This document shows, one piece after another, positions 26,850-34,463 of a stretch of 64,000 bases of DNA; the first letter of the stretch is position 1, and each line of letters starts with the position of its first letter. Where the stretch lies: contig DASVOE010000029.1 of assembly GCA_036383515.1 (NCBI GenBank), positions 22,140-86,139 on the forward strand. The letters are read 5' to 3'. The notes under the pieces were generated by a model. That model worked only from the letters and a program-made list of their open reading frames with translations. It was not told where the DNA came from and made no database searches. A program made the position numbers and the translations under genes. Source of the stretch: CADEDV01 sp036383515. Lineage in GTDB: Bacteria; Bacteroidota; Bacteroidia; Chitinophagales; Chitinophagaceae.

Positions 26850-26884
26850 AGCTTCTCTCTTCAAAAGAAGAGAGAAGCTTTTAA
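26850..26884 (+). terminator. Rho-independent terminator after the second HMA gene
   Basis: A 12-bp stem AGCTTCTCTCTT (26850-26861) / AAGAGAGAAGCT (26868-26879) with a 6-nt loop, then a TTTTAAATT tail. Read-through would be needed to reach the thioredoxin gene 10 bp further on. Confidence 0.8.
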
Positions 26885-26893
26885 ATTAAATCT

Positions 26894-27382
26894 ATGACGA
26901 GCCAGCAAAAAATTCTTTTTATTTCTTTTTTGATCATTTCCTGTTCACTTGCTGCGCAACCCCGCCAGGGAATGCCGGCAGATGAAATTGCTTTGCCAAC
27001 TGTGAACGGTGATACCCTCAGGTTATCCTCATTAAAAGGAAAAGTGGTGCTGATCGACTTCTGGGCATCGTGGTGCGGACCTTGCCGTGCAGCTAATAAA
27101 GGGCTTACTAAACTTTATCCTAAATACAAGGACAAAGGTTTTGAAATAATGTCCATTTCATTGGATGAGAGTGAGGAGGCATGGAAAAAAGCCATTGCCA
27201 AAGACAAAATAACCTGGCTGCAGGTGATTGATAATGGCGGTTGGGGAGCTCTCACTGCAAAAGCCTGGAATATTTATGCGCTGCCTACTTCTTTTTTAAT
27301 GGATAAAGAGGGACGACTGATCGCCATGGACCTGGAGAAAAAGGAATTGGAGAAAGCGTTAAAAGAATTGCTGGACAAATAG
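26894..27382 (+). CDS. TlpA/ResA-like thioredoxin-fold protein, exported
   Basis: 162 residues with an N-terminal signal (IISC might also act as a lipobox at Cys17) and a thioredoxin fold with FWASWCGPCRAANK, active-site Cys61 and Cys64, plus the cis-Pro loop ALPTSFLMDKEG. Probably a periplasmic reductant, either for Cys pairs of the neighbouring HMA proteins or for cytochrome maturation; the location in the metal cluster favours the first. Confidence 0.88.
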   Translation: MTSQQKILFISFLIISCSLAAQPRQGMPADEIALPTVNGDTLRLSSLKGKVVLIDFWASWCGPCRAANKGLTKLYPKYKDKGFEIMSISLDESEEAWKKAIAKDKITWLQVIDNGGWGALTAKAWNIYALPTSFLMDKEGRLIAMDLEKKELEKALKELLDK

Positions 27383-27396
27383 CCAAACCAAAATGT

Positions 27397-28227
27397 ATGA
27401 CGAAGTTCTTTTTAATTGTTGCTTTTTTCATTTCGATAAAAGCAGCAGGCCAGGAATTGTATGTTTACAGTGAACCGGCTTCCAATATGCCGGCACATTC
27501 TATCAGTACAAAACTGACCGGGCATTTTGTGACGAACGATAATATTTATCGTCGCCTTTCCCAACGCTACATGCCCGAGATCATGTTTGGGTTTAGTAAG
27601 AAAGTGATGGTACATATTTCTACTACGTTTGCGAACATGCACACCAATAATTTCAGGTTTGAATCTGTATCGCTATATGGCAAATACAGGTTTCTTTCCA
27701 GGGATAACCTGCATACTCATTTTCGTATGGCTGCATTCGCAGACGCTTCTTATACCCGTGTGCCTTTTCATTATGATGAGATTTCGTTGATGGGAGATAA
27801 GAGCGGGGTAGAGGCCGGGCTTATTGCCACACAGCTCTGGCATAAGTTTGCATTGAGTGGTACTGTCAGTCATACCCAGGTATTGGACAGATCCAGGAAT
27901 CATAAATTCATCTATGTGCCTGAGCGCAATTACCAATCGGTAAACTATGTATTGTCAGGCGGATATTTGCTGTTGCCCAGGGAGTATACTAATTACAAAC
28001 AGCTTAATGTAAATTTCTATACTGAATTCCTCGCCCAGCAAACATTAGATCGTAAATCGCATTATATTGATATGGCTCCTGCGTTGCAATTTATTTTTAA
28101 CAGCAATGCCAAATTGAATATAGGTTACCGCTTTCAGTTAAGCAGTAATATGAACCGTATGTCCAAACAAAGCTGGCTGATAAGTTTTGAAAGAACATTT
28201 TTGAATGCATTAAAGGAAAAAAAATAA
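27397..28227 (+). CDS. Outer-membrane beta-barrel protein of the metal cluster
   Basis: 276 residues with a signal peptide ending at KAAGQ (19) and an alternating strand pattern throughout, including FVTNDNIYRRLSQRYMPEIMFG and NIGYRFQLSSNMNR, ending in WLISFERTFLNALKEKK. I do not recognise a named family. A transport or sensing role at the outer membrane is inferred from topology and context. Its stop overlaps the next start by 1 bp (TAATG), so translation of the AraC regulator is coupled to it. Confidence 0.7.
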   Translation: MTKFFLIVAFFISIKAAGQELYVYSEPASNMPAHSISTKLTGHFVTNDNIYRRLSQRYMPEIMFGFSKKVMVHISTTFANMHTNNFRFESVSLYGKYRFLSRDNLHTHFRMAAFADASYTRVPFHYDEISLMGDKSGVEAGLIATQLWHKFALSGTVSHTQVLDRSRNHKFIYVPERNYQSVNYVLSGGYLLLPREYTNYKQLNVNFYTEFLAQQTLDRKSHYIDMAPALQFIFNSNAKLNIGYRFQLSSNMNRMSKQSWLISFERTFLNALKEKK

Positions 28228-28790
28228 TGCAGATACCCGTTAAGAATATGGTATGCGACAGGTGCATTAAAGTAGTAACGGATGTTTTTAATAACGCCGG
28301 GATCAGGATGAAGGAAATTCGGTTGGGTATGGTGGAAACGGAAGAGGAACTAACCGGCGAGCAACAGGCAGCAATAAGGTCAGTACTGGCAAAAGAAGGA
28401 TTTGAGTGGCTGGATGATCAGAAAATAAAATTGGCTGAGCAGATCAAGCAGTCTATCATTCAGTTGGTGCATTACGGTAACCTGGATGAGATGAAAGAAA
28501 ATCTTTCCCATTACCTATCTTTTAAATTGCATAAAGACTATCACTACCTCAGCAATATATTTTCTTCGGTGGAGAACACAACAATTGAACAGTATTTCAT
28601 TTTGCAAAAGATTGAGAAGGTAAAAGAGTGGCTGGTGTATGATGAACTCACCCTGAATGAAATGGCTTTCAAATTGGGTTATAGTAGTGTAGCTCATTTA
28701 TCAGGACAGTTTAAAAAGATCACGGGATTTACTCCTACACAGTTCAAACAATTGAAAGACCATCACCGCAAACCACTGGATAAAGTTTAG
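28227..28790 (+). CDS. HMA-like/AraC fusion transcription regulator
   Basis: The first 60 residues (IPVKNMVCDRCIKVV, Cys10 and Cys13) resemble an HMA fold with a CxxC metal site. A short helical region follows, and the last 90 residues are an AraC-type helix-turn-helix (LTLNEMAFKLGYSSVAHLSGQF...ITGFTPTQFK). The obvious inference is a one-component regulator that senses a soft metal with its CxxC and controls this cluster. It is smaller (187 residues) than classic AraC proteins because it lacks the cupin sensor. A pair of TGTAACAA direct repeats lies just downstream. Confidence 0.85.
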   Translation: MQIPVKNMVCDRCIKVVTDVFNNAGIRMKEIRLGMVETEEELTGEQQAAIRSVLAKEGFEWLDDQKIKLAEQIKQSIIQLVHYGNLDEMKENLSHYLSFKLHKDYHYLSNIFSSVENTTIEQYFILQKIEKVKEWLVYDELTLNEMAFKLGYSSVAHLSGQFKKITGFTPTQFKQLKDHHRKPLDKV

Positions 28791-28801
28791 GATGGAAATA
28801 A

Positions 28802-28830
28802 TGTAACAAAACCTCCTGATTCTGTAACAA
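28802..28830 (+). promoter_or_regulatory. Direct-repeat candidate operator for the HMA-AraC regulator
   Basis: TGTAACAA occurs at 28802-28809 and 28823-28830, 21 bp apart start to start, which is two helical turns. AraC-family proteins often bind such in-phase direct repeats. It lies 46 bp before the ATG of the HMA-MauE gene. Confidence 0.45.
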
Positions 28831-28875
28831 GGAGCTCTTTATCCCGGCTGATATTTGTGTCACAAAAATTACTTT

Positions 28876-29610
28876 ATGACACATACATACGAGATAAGCG
28901 GAATGACATGCGGGAGTTGTGTGGCGAGGGTAAAAAACGAGTTACTCAAGCTGGGTGATGTATCCTCCGCAGATATAAGATTGCAATCGCCCCAGGCCAC
29001 CATTACCATGCGCCGGCATATTGATACTGCAGTCCTCCAGGAGGCCCTTTCAAAAGCTGGGAATTACCAGATCAGCGAGTCAGTCGATCATACTAAAATC
29101 TTACCGGCTGTTTCAATAGAAGCAACAGAAGATAAGCCTTCCTATTTACCGATCTTTTTAATATTTGGGTATATCATAGCTATATCCATTTTAGTGCAGG
29201 TAGTAAAAGGCAGTTTTAGCTGGATGCAATGGATGAGCCATTTTATGTCCGGCTTCTTTTTTGTTTTTTCTTTTTTCAAACTGATGAATCTGAAAGGATT
29301 TGCAGAAGGCTACAGCACCTATGATGTAGTGGCAAAAAGATTCCCGGCCTGGGGATATGTATATCCGTTTGTTGAATTAGCATTGGGCGTCGCATTTCTT
29401 ACAGGATTTCAATTGTTAGGTACAAATATTGTAACCTTCATTGTAATGGGTGTCAGCAGTATTGGAGTGATACAAAGCTTATTGAAAAACACACCCTTTC
29501 AATGTGCTTGCCTCGGTACAGTAATCAAGCTGCCGCTTAGTAAGGTAACCTTGGTGGAAGACCTGTTGATGGTGTTAATGAGTGCAGCCATGATCATTAC
29601 AATGTTATAA
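28876..29610 (+). CDS. HMA domain fused to a MauE/DoxX-type membrane protein
   Basis: Start set at the ATG 28876 (a TTG at 28855 is in frame). Residues 1-70 are an HMA domain with GMTCGSCVARVKNELL (Cys12, Cys15). After a linker, four transmembrane helices (about 92-240) match the MauE/DoxX redox-associated family, with an NTPFQCACLG segment holding two more Cys. MauE-like proteins are linked to disulfide handling in the membrane. A metal-binding head on such a protein suggests thiol/metal exchange across the inner membrane. It is followed after 1 nt by a 22-codon ORF. Confidence 0.85.
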   Translation: MTHTYEISGMTCGSCVARVKNELLKLGDVSSADIRLQSPQATITMRRHIDTAVLQEALSKAGNYQISESVDHTKILPAVSIEATEDKPSYLPIFLIFGYIIAISILVQVVKGSFSWMQWMSHFMSGFFFVFSFFKLMNLKGFAEGYSTYDVVAKRFPAWGYVYPFVELALGVAFLTGFQLLGTNIVTFIVMGVSSIGVIQSLLKNTPFQCACLGTVIKLPLSKVTLVEDLLMVLMSAAMIITML

Positions 29611-29611
29611 T

Positions 29612-29680
29612 ATGAAAATCATAAAAACGATACTTCAATTCATTAAATCATTATTCATAAAGAAAAACTGTTGCAAATGA
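29612..29680 (+). CDS. 22-residue small ORF, cationic amphipathic, C-terminal Cys-Cys
   Basis: ATG at 29612, one base after the stop of the HMA-MauE gene, and a TGA at 29678-29680 that overlaps the next gene's ATG as ATGA. The peptide starts MKIIKTILQFIKSLFIKK and ends NCCK. Alternating Lys and large hydrophobic residues would form an amphipathic helix, and the CC pair matches the Cys theme of the cluster. Tight coupling on both sides argues that it is translated, either as a small membrane/metal-binding peptide or as a coupling leader. No homology is known to me. Confidence 0.5.
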   Translation: MKIIKTILQFIKSLFIKKNCCK

Positions 29681-31116
29681 GAATCTTATTTTTAATGCTG
29701 GCCACAATGTTTTTTTACCAGGCTCTTTATGCCCAGCATGAGCATCATCAAATGCCGGCTGCTGATACGGTAAAGAAAAAGCCAGTGCCCGTAAAAAAAA
29801 CACAACCTGTAAAAAGAAAAAGTATAAAGCCGGTATCAGATACAACTAAAATGAAAAACATGGATCATTCCATGCACGGAGGAATGGATATGCTGCATGA
29901 CATGAAGGATATGCCTGCAATGCCTTCACATGCCTATTCAAGAAACCTGCCGATGAGTCGTAATGCTTCCGGTACGGCCTGGAACCCTGATGCAAGCCCG
30001 ATGTATATGTGGATGAAACAAACTGCTAAAACAGACTGGATGTTTCATGGCAATATTTTTCTTCGCTATACCAATACCGATATTTTTAATAGTGATACCC
30101 GGGGAGATAGTAAGTTTAGTTCTCCCAACTGGTTTATGGCCATGATGAACAGGAAGGTTGGTAAAAAAGGTTTGTTCAATGCTACGGCAATGCTGAGTCT
30201 TGATAAACTAACCGAAGGTGGGAAAGGTTATCCTTTATTATTTCAATCCGGCGAAACATGGAAAGGTGAAAGGCTGGTTGATCGCCAGCATCCGCATGAT
30301 CTTTTTTCAGCATTGAGCATTGGTTATACCCAGATGCTCAATAAGGATATGGATATATTTGGTTACATCGGTTATCCCGGCGAACCAGCATTAGGAGCGC
30401 CGGCATTTATGCATCGTGTGTCATCCATGAATGATCCCGATGCACCATTAGGTCATCATTGGCAGGATGCCACCCATATTACGTTTGGTGTAGGTACATT
30501 AGGATTCAGGTATAAACAATTTAAAGCGGAGGGTTCCATTTTTACCGGTCGTGAGCCTGATGAGAACCGATATGATTTTGATAAAGCACGATTTGACAGT
30601 TACTCATATCGCTTATCTTATAATCCAACAAAAAACTGGGCTTTACAATTTTCACAAGGATTCATTAATGAACCTGAAGCATTGGAGCCTGGTGTTGATA
30701 TTACCCGCACAACAGCCTCCGCTTTATTTACAACCGCAATTGATTTAAATAAACATCTCAGCACGGCATTGATATGGGGACTGAATGATAAAGGCGATGA
30801 TCATAAAGAACATTCCATTTTATTGGAAGAGAATTTCCAGTTTAATAAGAATGCTGTTTTCAGCCGGTATGAGTTCATTCAAAAATCTACCGAAGAACTG
30901 GACCTGGTGAATGAATTGGGACATAACACATACAATGTTCATGTTTTTTCACTGGGATATAATCGCAGCATCTGGCAAAAACAAGGGATTGAATTAGCAG
31001 CAGGAACAAAAGCAACGCTAAACTTCCCTGCCTCACCATTAAAGCCATTATATGGAGATATGCCGGTTGGCTTCCAGATGTATCTGCAGCTACGACCAGG
31101 TTTGCATAAACATTAA
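29677..31116 (+). CDS. Outer-membrane protein with Met/His-rich N-terminus (metal cluster)
   Basis: Start at the ATG 29677 (an in-frame TTG is two codons earlier). A signal peptide ending at ALYAQ is followed by HEHHQM, a Lys/Pro-rich linker and a Met/His/Asp stretch (MDHSMHGGMDMLHDMKDM), typical of periplasmic copper or silver binding. The rest (about 370 residues) has a beta-barrel pattern ending in GFQMYLQLRPGLHKH. It resembles outer-membrane proteins of copper-resistance loci in length and Met/His leader. The exact family is not identified. Confidence 0.75.
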   Translation: MRILFLMLATMFFYQALYAQHEHHQMPAADTVKKKPVPVKKTQPVKRKSIKPVSDTTKMKNMDHSMHGGMDMLHDMKDMPAMPSHAYSRNLPMSRNASGTAWNPDASPMYMWMKQTAKTDWMFHGNIFLRYTNTDIFNSDTRGDSKFSSPNWFMAMMNRKVGKKGLFNATAMLSLDKLTEGGKGYPLLFQSGETWKGERLVDRQHPHDLFSALSIGYTQMLNKDMDIFGYIGYPGEPALGAPAFMHRVSSMNDPDAPLGHHWQDATHITFGVGTLGFRYKQFKAEGSIFTGREPDENRYDFDKARFDSYSYRLSYNPTKNWALQFSQGFINEPEALEPGVDITRTTASALFTTAIDLNKHLSTALIWGLNDKGDDHKEHSILLEENFQFNKNAVFSRYEFIQKSTEELDLVNELGHNTYNVHVFSLGYNRSIWQKQGIELAAGTKATLNFPASPLKPLYGDMPVGFQMYLQLRPGLHKH

Positions 31117-31125
31117 AATAGAAGT

Positions 31126-31602
31126 ATGGAACACCATCATTCTACCACGCATCAACAACATGTAAAGAAACAGGCAATAAAAAAAATAAATCATTTTACG
31201 CTGGCAATCAGCGCTACCCTTCATTGCCTGCTCGGTTGCGGGCTGGGTGAAATACTCGGTATGGCAATCGGTACCGGCTTGCACATGAGCAATATGACGA
31301 CAATGATACTTGCCATTATACTGGGTGCTGTATTGGGGCTATTGTTAGGGATAGTTCCATTGCTAAAAGCAAAATTTTCATTCAACAAAGCATTGAAACA
31401 GGTATTAATAGCAGAAGGATTAAGTATTGCTGTGATGGAAACAGTAGAAGTACTGGTGCAGGTCTACACTCCCGGTGTAATGGATGCTCACCTGTCAGAT
31501 GGGTTATTCTGGAAAGGAATGTTATTTGGGTTGGTGGCCGGATTTATTGCTGCTTTCCCTGTCAATTACATTTTTGTAAAGAAAGGCATCCGGCACCACT
31601 AA
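31126..31602 (+). CDS. DUF4396 family membrane protein
   Basis: 158 residues starting with a His-rich segment (MEHHHSTTHQQH). Four transmembrane helices follow, with the family pattern ATLHCLLGCGLGEILGMAIG, a GAVLGLLLG helix and AEGLSIAVMETVE. DUF4396 proteins are commonly seen in copper/heavy-metal loci, but their activity is not known to me. The His-rich head and the Cys pair in the first helix may bind metal. It starts 9 bp after the Met/His-rich outer-membrane gene. Confidence 0.85.
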   Translation: MEHHHSTTHQQHVKKQAIKKINHFTLAISATLHCLLGCGLGEILGMAIGTGLHMSNMTTMILAIILGAVLGLLLGIVPLLKAKFSFNKALKQVLIAEGLSIAVMETVEVLVQVYTPGVMDAHLSDGLFWKGMLFGLVAGFIAAFPVNYIFVKKGIRHH

Positions 31603-31630
31603 AGGACGAGGAGGTCTCTGCTTCCTGAAA

Positions 31631-31660
31631 GGCGATCTTAAAAAAGATCGTCTTTTTTTG
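31631..31660 (+). terminator. Rho-independent terminator after the DUF4396 gene
   Basis: CGATCTT (31633-31639) / AAGATCG (31644-31650) with a 4-nt loop, then TCTTTTTTTG. Confidence 0.8.
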
Positions 31661-31687
31661 TTGGTGTAAGGGTTTAAAATATTACAT

Positions 31688-31730
31688 TTGTCTAAATAAA
31701 ATTTTAGTCTTGTCTAAAAAATTATTTAGA
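31688..31730 (+). promoter_or_regulatory. Nested repeats upstream of the metal TonB receptor, candidate operator
   Basis: TTGTCTAAA occurs at 31688-31696 and 31710-31718. A dyad TTTTAG-N6-CTAAAA spans 31702-31719, and an outer perfect inverted repeat TCTAAATAA/TTATTTAGA spans 31691-31730. The ATG is at 31741. The TTTAG-N-CTAAA dyad resembles sites of DtxR/MntR-type metal-dependent repressors, but this is by eye only. Confidence 0.5.
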
Positions 31731-31740
31731 GGCATTGAAT

Positions 31741-34029
31741 ATGAAATGTTTTTTACTTGGATTGTTGGGGATAATATGGAGTGCCGCAGCATTTGCACAG
31801 CGAACCATTCATGGTGAGGTGAGGGATGCGGCAACAGGTGAATCTATTCCCGGCGCTACGATACAGGCAAGCGACTCTTTGCAGGCTGTAGTGTGTGATA
31901 GAAATGGAAAATTTGCATTGCAAATACCGGACTCTGCTTCTTTATTATATATTACTGCAACGGGATTTGATCGTAATATATTTATTCCCGGTTCCCGAAG
32001 TCATATAATTATTTTACTTACTGCCATTCAAAAAGAACTCGATGCTGTGGTAGTGACAGGAACCATGAAAGCAGTAAAACGACTGGAAAGCCCTGTAGCT
32101 GTAGAAGTATATACCCCGCAATTCCTGAAAAAAAATCCAGCTCCCAGTTTATTTGAATCACTGCAAAACGTGAATGGTGTTCGTCCGCAACTCAATTGCA
32201 GTGTGTGTAATACTGGCGATATTCATATCAACGGTCTTGAAGGTCCTTATACCATGATCACCATTGATGGCATGCCGATCGTAAGTAGTCTTGCATCTGT
32301 ATATGGTTTGTTTGGAATACCCACACAACTGATAGATAGGATCGAGATCGTAAAAGGACCGGCTTCCGGGTTGTATGGTTCCGAAGCAATAGGCGGGTTG
32401 ATAAACATCATTACCAAATCTCCTGATAAAGCTCCTTTGTTCACCGCTAATTTTATGACGACGAGCTGGCTGGAACACAACCTTGATATCGGTGCCAAAT
32501 TTAATACAGGCAAAAAAGTAACTTCTTTACTGGGCATAAATTATTTTAACTACCAGCATCCTTTTGATAAAAACGGTGACCAGTTTACGGATGTAACCTT
32601 GCAGCATCGTATCTCGGTATTTAATAAACTCAGTTTTGCCAGGAAGAATAACCGGGTAGCAACATTGGCCGGCCGCTATTTTTATGAAGACAGGTGGGGC
32701 GGTGATATGCGCTGGAATAAAACTTTCAGGGGAACCGACAGCATTTATGGCGAAAGCATTTATACCAATCGCTGGGAACTGATGGGTAATTATCAATTAC
32801 CAGTAAGTGAAAAAATGTTTTTCTCTTTTTCTGCAACCAGTCATGACCAGGATTCTTATTACGGAGCTATTCCTTACAGGGGTAAGCAAAAGATAGGGTT
32901 TGCACAGTTTACCTGGGATAAACAAATCGGTTCATCACATTCTTTCTTAACAGGATTGGCGGGCCGGTATAATTATTATGATGATAATTCAACTGCTACT
33001 GTTGATACGTTGACAGGGAAGAATGCACCTGATAAATATTTTATCCCCGGTATTTTTATGCAGGACGAATGGAAGGTAAGCGACCGGCACCTGTTCTTAA
33101 TAGGATTGCGGTATGACCATCACCCGTTACATAAAGGAATCTTCACACCCAGGTTTGCATGGAAGTGGTCAGTGAAAGATAAACAGGTATTCCGGCTAAA
33201 TGCAGGTACAGGCTTCAGGGTAGTTAGTTTATTTACAGAAGAACATGCTGCACTCACCGGTGCAAGAGCTGTAGACATACAAGAGTCACTCAGACCTGAA
33301 AGAAGTTATAATGTGAATCTCAATTATACTAATTATTATAAGTGGCAGGGATTATCGTTAAATGTAGATGCATCGGTTTGGTATTCGCATTTTACCAACC
33401 AGATCATTCCTGATTATGATACCGACCCCAATAAGATCATTTATAAAAACCTGAGAGGCTATGCAGCTTCAAAAGGAATGACATTGAACCTTGAACTGAA
33501 CAATGGTCACCGGTTCAAAAGTTTGTTAGGAGTAACGCTTCAGGATGTCATGAAAACGGAAACCAGTCCACAGGGTAAAAAGATAAGGCAGCAATTGGTA
33601 CTCACCGAAAAATGGAGCGGCACCTGGGCTCTCACTTATATTTTTCCGCGGCAGGGATTGACGATTGATTACACTGGCAATATCTACGGACCGATGCGCT
33701 TACCTTTATTATCGGCTACTGATCCAAGACCGGGTTTTTCACCTGTATGGAGTATACAGAATATCCAGGTCAGCAAACTGGTGAATAAAAAAATTGAACT
33801 GTTTGGCGGAATCAAAAACTTATTGAACTGGACACCGGCAAAGAACACTCCTTTCATTATTGCCCGGGCTCATGACCCTTTTGATAAAAAAGTAATATAC
33901 GATCCCAATGGAAAAGCGATGATCACTCCTGAAAACCCTTACGGATTAACGTTCGATCCTACGTATGTATATGCGCCTAACCAGGGAATCCGCTTTTTTG
34001 CAGGTGTGAGATTTACTGTTAAAAAATAA
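31741..34029 (+). CDS. TonB-dependent receptor of the metal cluster with CxxC in the plug
   Basis: Signal peptide to AAAFAQ (20), a carboxypeptidase-regulatory-like domain (RTIHGEVRDAATGESIPGAT...), then a plug and a 22-strand-type barrel ending in GIRFFAGVRFTVKK. The plug has a striking LNCSVCNTGDIHINGLEGPY segment with Cys153 and Cys156, followed by TMITIDGMPIVSSLASVYG. A CxxC in the plug is unusual for siderophore or sugar receptors and fits soft-metal or metallophore uptake. It stands behind its own terminator and operator-like region, so it is probably regulated separately from the genes before it. Confidence 0.88.
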   Translation: MKCFLLGLLGIIWSAAAFAQRTIHGEVRDAATGESIPGATIQASDSLQAVVCDRNGKFALQIPDSASLLYITATGFDRNIFIPGSRSHIIILLTAIQKELDAVVVTGTMKAVKRLESPVAVEVYTPQFLKKNPAPSLFESLQNVNGVRPQLNCSVCNTGDIHINGLEGPYTMITIDGMPIVSSLASVYGLFGIPTQLIDRIEIVKGPASGLYGSEAIGGLINIITKSPDKAPLFTANFMTTSWLEHNLDIGAKFNTGKKVTSLLGINYFNYQHPFDKNGDQFTDVTLQHRISVFNKLSFARKNNRVATLAGRYFYEDRWGGDMRWNKTFRGTDSIYGESIYTNRWELMGNYQLPVSEKMFFSFSATSHDQDSYYGAIPYRGKQKIGFAQFTWDKQIGSSHSFLTGLAGRYNYYDDNSTATVDTLTGKNAPDKYFIPGIFMQDEWKVSDRHLFLIGLRYDHHPLHKGIFTPRFAWKWSVKDKQVFRLNAGTGFRVVSLFTEEHAALTGARAVDIQESLRPERSYNVNLNYTNYYKWQGLSLNVDASVWYSHFTNQIIPDYDTDPNKIIYKNLRGYAASKGMTLNLELNNGHRFKSLLGVTLQDVMKTETSPQGKKIRQQLVLTEKWSGTWALTYIFPRQGLTIDYTGNIYGPMRLPLLSATDPRPGFSPVWSIQNIQVSKLVNKKIELFGGIKNLLNWTPAKNTPFIIARAHDPFDKKVIYDPNGKAMITPENPYGLTFDPTYVYAPNQGIRFFAGVRFTVKK

Positions 34030-34121
34030 GGCATCATTCTTTCAGAATATTCTCCGGAGGAGTATCATGGTTTTCTGATAATTGATATTTCGAAAGGAGT
34101 GGGTGTAAACAAATAAATTTT

Positions 34122-34337
34122 TTATTTACCAATTCGCCTGCCCAACAATATTTTCAAAATGCGTTGATTAGAATTTGCTGTCAATCCAAATAAAAATCCT
34201 CCCTGCACTTCCCACATAGGACGAACATAAAAGCCTATCATGTATGTTGGATAGTAGGCGATGCATACACTTGTATCTTGTTATCCACCTGGCCGTATAC
34301 AACGTATGAAGTGGAAAATAAAAAGTATATATTTCAT
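34122..34337 (-). pseudogene. Decayed remnant of a small exported protein gene
   Basis: Minus-strand reading from the ATG at 34337 gives MKYILFIF, then a stop in that frame at 34281-34283. A frame change in the T-run near 34318 restores a signal-peptide end (FSTSYVVYGQ) and VDNKIQVYASPTIQHT. A second change near 34240 returns to the first frame, giving YMIGFYVRPMWEVQGGFLFG and on to a TAA at 34122. The pieces join into one sensible exported protein start, so this looks like a frameshifted and shortened gene in the gap between the TonB receptor and tex. No functional family is assigned. Confidence 0.5.
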
Positions 34338-34438
34338 CGCAGTTCTTCTATCCCGAAGATAACAGAACTACCTTATTTGTAAAAAAACGTAGCCCAATTA
34401 ACCTGTATAAACAAATTTTTTTCTTTTCCAGCTACCTT

Positions 34439-34446
34439 TACATTTG
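34439..34446 (+). promoter_or_regulatory. Candidate -7 element for tex
   Basis: TACATTTG matches TAnnTTTG and lies 17 nt before the ATG at 34464. The -33 region is only T-rich. Confidence 0.4.
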
Positions 34447-34463
34447 CTGCCCAAACAAAACCT

